Assembly: GCF_016526145.1 (NCBI RefSeq) | Contig: NZ_JADDUE010000006.1 | Location: 1-64,000, forward strand | Reading direction: 5' to 3' | Source of the DNA: Saccharopolyspora galaxeae | GTDB taxonomy: Bacteria; Actinomycetota; Actinomycetes; Mycobacteriales; Pseudonocardiaceae | DNA length: 64,000 nt | Shown: positions 59,900 to 64,000 of the stretch, one piece after another | Numbering within the stretch: the first letter of the stretch is position 1 | Layout of the letters: every line of letters begins with the position of its first letter | Translations under genes and position numbers: made by a program | Notes under the pieces: generated by a model | The model's input: the letters and a program-made list of their open reading frames with translations, nothing else | What the model was told of the DNA's origin: nothing | Database searches by the model: none

Positions 59900-61084
59900 T
59901 CAGCTGCCCGGGATCGGTGCGTGCGCGCGGAGGAAATCGAGCATCGTCGAGCGGCTGAAGGCTGCGCCGATCCCCCCGGCGTCGAAGGCGTGGTAGCCGA
60001 ACGGGAACTCCCGATAGGTGACCGCGTTCCCATTCCCGCGCAGGCGATCGGCGACGGCGCTGACCCGCTCCGGCAGGATGAGGTGGTCGTTGCCGCCGGT
60101 CACCAGCAGCGTCGGCATCAGCCCTGGCCGCACCCGCTCGATCGGGGAGGCGTAGGCATAGCGCTGCGGGTACTCGGCCGGTCCGCCGCCGAGGTAGGCG
60201 CGCGCGACGCGCCGGGCGTAGCCGTAGAGCCCGTCGTCCTGCCAGTTGCCCACCAGGTCGGCGGCCGGGTAGAACCCGGCGACCGCGAGCGGCGGTGCCG
60301 GTGGCGGACCGCCGCAGCTGCTGGGCACCTCGCCCGAGCCGTAGGCGGCGTTGAGCGACAGGCTGCCGCCCGCGGACGCGCCGGAGAGCACCAGCCTGCC
60401 GGGGTCGATCCCGAGTCCCCGCCCGTGCTCGGTCAGCCACGACATCGCGCACACCACGTCGCTGCTGGCGTCCCGCCAGCGCACCGGCGGTGCCAGCCGG
60501 TAGTCGATGGAGATCACCGGGTAGCCGTGATCGGCCAGGTAGCGGAAGATGCCACGTTGTTCGTCGCGGTTGCCGCCGACGAACCCGCCGCCGTGGATCC
60601 AGACCACGGCAGGCCGTGCAGCGCCGGAATCGTTGCGCGGCAACCAGATTCCGGCGCGCAACGGCTCACCCTGCACGGTGCCGAAGGTGACCGTCCGATC
60701 CGGCGGGGGCATGGGCCTGCCGCCCTGCACGACGTCCGCGAATCCGACGTCCGCACCGTGCGAATGCGCGTAGCCGAGTTGCGCGCCGAGCACCGCCAGC
60801 GCCCCGAGCAGCGTGATAGAGCCGGTGGCCAGGCCGCAGATTGCGCTGCGGCGGGTCTGCGACCGCCACGCCATCCAGCTCAGCAGCACGACCAGCAGGC
60901 CGGTCAGCGCGAACTCGAACGGCCGCCGCCCGACGGCCGACCCGAACGAGCCGACCACCGGTAGCGCCGGGATGAGTGCGCCGAGCACGAGCACCGCGAC
61001 GACGATCGAGGCGGCGACACCGAGTGCGCCGAACGCGCCGCGCAGCCTGCCGCCGTGATCGCCCGGTCGCAGCTTCGAGGACAT
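59900..61084 (-). CDS. Membrane-anchored alpha/beta hydrolase (acetyl-esterase/HSL type)
   Basis: A 394-residue protein: three or four N-terminal membrane segments (about 15-135), then a hormone-sensitive-lipase-type domain with the oxyanion motif HGGGFVGG (about 210), nucleophile GASAGG (about 280), acid in TGGNDHL and catalytic His in GYHAFDAGG. It probably faces outward and cleaves an ester. The ATG at MSSKLRP was preferred to a longer Arg-rich frame. Convergent with the siderophore operon. Confidence 0.82.
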   Translation of the reverse strand: MSSKLRPGDHGGRLRGAFGALGVAASIVVAVLVLGALIPALPVVGSFGSAVGRRPFEFALTGLLVVLLSWMAWRSQTRRSAICGLATGSITLLGALAVLGAQLGYAHSHGADVGFADVVQGGRPMPPPDRTVTFGTVQGEPLRAGIWLPRNDSGAARPAVVWIHGGGFVGGNRDEQRGIFRYLADHGYPVISIDYRLAPPVRWRDASSDVVCAMSWLTEHGRGLGIDPGRLVLSGASAGGSLSLNAAYGSGEVPSSCGGPPPAPPLAVAGFYPAADLVGNWQDDGLYGYARRVARAYLGGGPAEYPQRYAYASPIERVRPGLMPTLLVTGGNDHLILPERVSAVADRLRGNGNAVTYREFPFGYHAFDAGGIGAAFSRSTMLDFLRAHAPIPGS

Positions 61085-61448
61085 GCCGTGCTCCGTTCGA
61101 GGCCGGGACTTAGGGGCACTTTCGGGATGATTTGCGCAGCGGTGCCGGTAGCGGAACCTCAGCGACTTCCTCGCCGCCCCTTGCCGGTGTGACCGCGATT
61201 TCTGACGTAGCACCCTACGCGGCGAAATCGCTGTCCTCGCGAGGAAGCCGCTGCGAACCCGCGGCGGTGCCGGTTGCTCGCATGATCGGCCGCTCAGCGG
61301 CTCCGCCGCTGACAAGACAATGACCAAAAATCACACTGAAACGATCCGTTGAAGTCAGGGGGCGCTGATCTCCGGCAAGCCCTGTGTGATCACTGGCACA
61401 GTCCGGTGCCGGGAACAAATCCGGGAAAAGGAGCGGTTGGAACCGGCG
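61085..61448. other. Divergent intergenic region
   Basis: 364 bases between the divergent esterase and luciferase-like genes, which must hold both promoters. I see a short inverted repeat (CAGCGGCTCCGCCGCTG near 61296) but no convincing promoter hexamers or gene. Confidence 0.45.
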
Positions 61449-62555
61449 ATGAGCACCTCGGCGAACTCCGACCGCGCACCGGCCAACGGCTCCGGCGCAC
61501 CCGACGAGCCGGACCCGATCCGCGGGCGCGCGCACGGACGTTCGGCCGTTCCGCTTTCGATCCTCGACCTCGCGCCGGTCGGCGCGGCGACCACGCCGGG
61601 CGATGCGCTGGCGACCACGACCGAACTCGCCAAGTCCGCCGAGAACTGGGGATTCCACCGGCTGTGGGTGGCCGAGCACCACGGGATGCCCGGCATCGCC
61701 AGCTCCTCCCCGTCGGTCGTGATCGCGCACTTGGCTTCGGCGACCAGCACGCTGCGGCTCGGTTCCGGCGGCGTGATGCTGCCCAACCACGCGCCGCTGG
61801 TCGTCGCCGAGCAGTTCGGCACCCTCCAAGCCCTCCACCCTGGCCGCATCGACCTGGGCATCGGGCGCGCACCCGGCACCGACCAGGGCACCGCCCGCGC
61901 ACTGCGCCGCACCAGCGGGCCGCTGTCGGCGGACGACTTCCCGCAGCAGCTCGGGGAGCTGATGGCGTTCATGGGCGACGGTTTCCCCGCCGATCACCCC
62001 TACGTGGAGGTGCAGTCGGTGCCGCACGGCCAGGCGCCGCCGGTGTGGCTGCTGGGTTCCAGCGGGTTCAGCGCGCAGGTCGCCGGAGCGCTCGGCTTGC
62101 CGTTCGCGTTCGCGCACCACTTCAGCGCCCGCAACACGATCCCGGCGATGGAGCTCTACCGCGAGTCCTTCCAGCCCTCGGCGGTGCTGGACGAGCCGTA
62201 CGCGCTGATCGGTGTGCAGACCATCGCCGCGGACACCGACGAGGAAGCGCTGGACCTGACCCGGCCGATCGCGCTGAACATGCTCCGGCTGCGCCGCGGC
62301 AGCCCCGGCCCGATCCCGAGTCCCGAGGAAGCGCGCGAATACCCGTACTCCGAGGTGGAGCAAAGCTTCGTGGACAGCTGGCTGGCCGACGCCGTCTACG
62401 GCTCGCCGCAGCGCGTGCGCACCGAACTGGAGGAGCTGCGCGAACGCACCGGGGCGAACGAGCTCATGCTCACCGCGAACATGTACGACCGGGAGTCCAA
62501 GCTGCACTCCTACGAGTTGATCGCCCGCGAATACGGGCTGCCCGGCGTGGCCTGA
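61449..62555 (+). CDS. Luciferase-like (LLM) flavin-dependent oxidoreductase
   Basis: A 368-residue TIM-barrel enzyme of the bacterial-luciferase family, using reduced flavin. It has [10 protein letters not shown] at the first strand, [31 protein letters not shown] and GIGRAPG, as in the YvbT/MsnO8-like group. The ATG at MSTSANS begins a hydrophilic leader of about 40 residues; AAAGGAG lies about 14 bases upstream, so a TTG at 61437 is an alternative start. Confidence 0.87.
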   Translation: MSTSANSDRAPANGSGAPDEPDPIRGRAHGRSAVPLSILDLAPVGAATTPGDALATTTELAKSAENWGFHRLWVAEHHGMPGIASSSPSVVIAHLASATSTLRLGSGGVMLPNHAPLVVAEQFGTLQALHPGRIDLGIGRAPGTDQGTARALRRTSGPLSADDFPQQLGELMAFMGDGFPADHPYVEVQSVPHGQAPPVWLLGSSGFSAQVAGALGLPFAFAHHFSARNTIPAMELYRESFQPSAVLDEPYALIGVQTIAADTDEEALDLTRPIALNMLRLRRGSPGPIPSPEEAREYPYSEVEQSFVDSWLADAVYGSPQRVRTELEELRERTGANELMLTANMYDRESKLHSYELIAREYGLPGVA

Positions 62556-62691
62556 ACAGCGCCTCGAGCTGCGCAGCGTGGTCGGCGCCACTATCCCACC
62601 AGGTCACGCGCAGGCGTGGGAAAGCTGTGGCGTACGGTCGGACTGCTCGAAACGAAGCTGGCGAGCCGGCGGCGGGATTGAGGGGTCTGTG

Positions 62692-63081
62692 GTGAAGCCT
62701 GGCGTGCTGGTCGCGTACCGGGTCATGGCGTACGTGACCGCGGTGCTGCTGATCTTGCTGTGCGCGACGATGGTGCTGAAGTACCTGTGGCCGGAGGGGT
62801 CGGCGACCCAGCTCTTCGGTGACACCTGGACCACGACCATCGGCATCGGCCACGGCTACCTCTACATCATCTACTTGTTCGTCGCGCTGGTGACCACGGT
62901 GCAGCTGCGGATTCCCTACGGGCGGATGCTGCTGGTGCTGCTGGCCGGCACCATCCCGTTCGGCGCGTTCTTCGCCGAGCGCAAAGTGGTGCTGTGGCAC
63001 CGGTTGCGCACCAGCGGTGAGCCGCTTCCGTTCGAGCGATCGAGCAGCGCGGCGGCTGCATCGGGGTCGACGAACTCATGA
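62692..63081 (+). CDS. DUF3817 membrane protein
   Basis: A 129-residue protein with three membrane segments (about 8-25, 47-65, 73-92) and the family pattern YRVMAYVTAVLLILL...IGIGHGYLYIIYLF...GTIPFGAFFAERKVV. It is found next to heme/cytochrome oxidase assembly genes in actinobacteria; the function is unknown. GAGGGG precedes the GTG. It overlaps ctaB by 4 bases. Confidence 0.82.
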   Translation: MKPGVLVAYRVMAYVTAVLLILLCATMVLKYLWPEGSATQLFGDTWTTTIGIGHGYLYIIYLFVALVTTVQLRIPYGRMLLVLLAGTIPFGAFFAERKVVLWHRLRTSGEPLPFERSSSAAAASGSTNS

Positions 63082-64000
63082 CCTCAGTTCCCGAACGAGT
63101 CACCGACGAACCCACCACCTCCGCGGAGCCGAAGCGGCGCGGCGTGCTGGCGGCGTACCTGGCGCTGACCAAGCCGCGGGTCATCGAGCTGCTGCTGGTG
63201 ACCACCATCCCGGCGATGTTCCTGGCCGAGCGCGGCATTCCCTCGCCGTGGCTGGTGCTGGTCACGCTGGCGGGCGGTGCCATGTCCGCGGGCAGCGCGA
63301 ACGCGCTGAACTGCGTGGCCGACTCGGACATCGACGCGGTCATGCACCGCACCCGGAGCCGCCCGCTGGTCAGCTACGAGGTGCCGCGCAAGCACGCGCT
63401 GATCTTCGGGATCGTGCTGGGCGCGGCGTCGTTCGGCATCCTCGCGCTGGGCGCGAACCTGCTGGCCGCGGTGCTGTCGCTGGCGGCGATCCTGTTCTAC
63501 GTCTTCGTCTACACGCTGGTGCTCAAGCGCCGCACCTCGCAGAACATCGTGTGGGGCGGGGCAGCGGGCTGCATGCCCGTGGTGATCGGCTGGGCCGCGG
63601 TGGCGGGCAAGGTCGAGTGGCCCGCGCTGGTGATGTTCGGGGTGGTGTTCCTGTGGACGCCGCCGCACTTCTGGTCGCTGGCGATGAAGTACCGCGACGA
63701 CTACGCCAGCGCCGGGGTGCCGATGCTGCCGGTGGTGGCCACCCCGCGGCAGGTCTCGGCGCGGATCTTGGTCTACAGCTACGCCACGGTGGCCTGCACG
63801 CTGCTGCTGGTGCCCGCGACGAGCTGGATCTACGTCGCTTTCGCGGTGCTGGCGGGTACGGCGTTCCTGGTCGTGGCGCAGCGGCTGCACGGCGCGGTGC
63901 GGCGCAACGGGGTCGCCAATCCGATGGTGCTGTTCCACCTGTCGAACTCGTACCTGACGGTGCTCTCGGTGGCCATCGCGGTGGATGCGGCGGTCGGCCT
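63078..64000 (+). CDS. ctaB: Protoheme IX farnesyltransferase (heme O synthase), 3' end outside the window
   Basis: A UbiA-family membrane prenyltransferase adding farnesyl to heme B for terminal oxidases. The Mg-diphosphate motif NCVADSDIDAVMHRT (about 77-90) and the second site YRDDYASAGVPMLP are present, with repeated membrane segments from about residue 30. 307 codons are seen before the window edge; no stop is reached. ATG overlaps the DUF3817 stop. Confidence 0.94.
   Translation, partial: MTSVPERVTDEPTTSAEPKRRGVLAAYLALTKPRVIELLLVTTIPAMFLAERGIPSPWLVLVTLAGGAMSAGSANALNCVADSDIDAVMHRTRSRPLVSYEVPRKHALIFGIVLGAASFGILALGANLLAAVLSLAAILFYVFVYTLVLKRRTSQNIVWGGAAGCMPVVIGWAAVAGKVEWPALVMFGVVFLWTPPHFWSLAMKYRDDYASAGVPMLPVVATPRQVSARILVYSYATVACTLLLVPATSWIYVAFAVLAGTAFLVVAQRLHGAVRRNGVANPMVLFHLSNSYLTVLSVAIAVDAAVG

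Overview
The window is high-GC actinobacterial chromosome, most likely from the Pseudonocardiaceae (Saccharopolyspora-like). The evidence is the overall base composition, frequent GTG starts, abundant ATGA/GTGA stop-start overlaps, a SigK/RskA-UfaA1-type lipid locus syntenic with mycobacteria, DtxR/IdeR-type iron boxes, and the gene families present. The genus is an inference. I see no prophage, transposase, integrase or CRISPR array; this looks like a normal chromosomal arm rather than an island.

Layout. 1-1980: the 3' end of a 5S rRNA and the terminator of an rRNA operon, then ilvD. 1981-9701: a six-gene overlapping minus-strand operon (alpha/beta hydrolase, FAD oxidase, DUF1365, cyclopropane-fatty-acid-synthase-like enzyme, sigK, rskA), opposite a divergent second CFA-synthase-like gene with a DUF1295 membrane enzyme. 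9812-15372: an M20 amidohydrolase, then the most striking locus, two tandem Family 2B (EshA-like) encapsulin shell genes directly followed by a polyprenyl diphosphate synthase, i.e. a candidate isoprenoid-making protein nanocompartment with a two-protein shell. 15373-16900: gene-poor, with one tiny well-signalled ORF and a small XRE regulator. 16901-19856: a membrane protein, a proline-rich surface protein, and a secreted TNT-type NAD-glycohydrolase with a probable small immunity partner. 19957-22854: adenosine deaminase family, a lipoprotein, DUF1015. 23089-25947: copper homeostasis (csoR-copZ-copA) with a CsoR operator inside a near-consensus promoter. 26085-32651: an MFS transporter, aldehyde dehydrogenase, glyoxalase-fold protein, tRNA-Lys, L,D-transpeptidase, tRNA-His, oligoribonuclease. 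32705-37135: an acyl-CoA ligase and several small orphan genes. 37466-39768: a TPP riboswitch and thiE-thiD-tenA. 40177-43860: a secreted chitosanase, a polysaccharide pyruvyl transferase family protein, and a membrane-anchor/DivIVA-like coiled-coil pair. 43990-46826: a polar amino-acid ABC transporter. 46981-59852: a hydroxamate siderophore locus (acetyltransferase, dimodular NRPS, MbtH, exporter, siderophore-interacting reductase, ornithine N-hydroxylase) with three iron boxes. 59900-64000: a membrane-anchored esterase, a luciferase-like oxidoreductase, DUF3817, and the start of ctaB, which runs off the window.

Working together. The SigK operon couples membrane-lipid modification to a redox-sensitive sigma factor. 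The encapsulin pair would enclose an isoprenyl diphosphate synthase. The siderophore genes are tied into one iron regulon by their operators. Five intergenic hairpins, three of them clearly sharing one sequence, form a dispersed palindromic repeat family that probably serves as terminators. Starts were chosen from ribosome binding sites, overlaps and promoter geometry; all domain and motif calls are by eye, without database searches.
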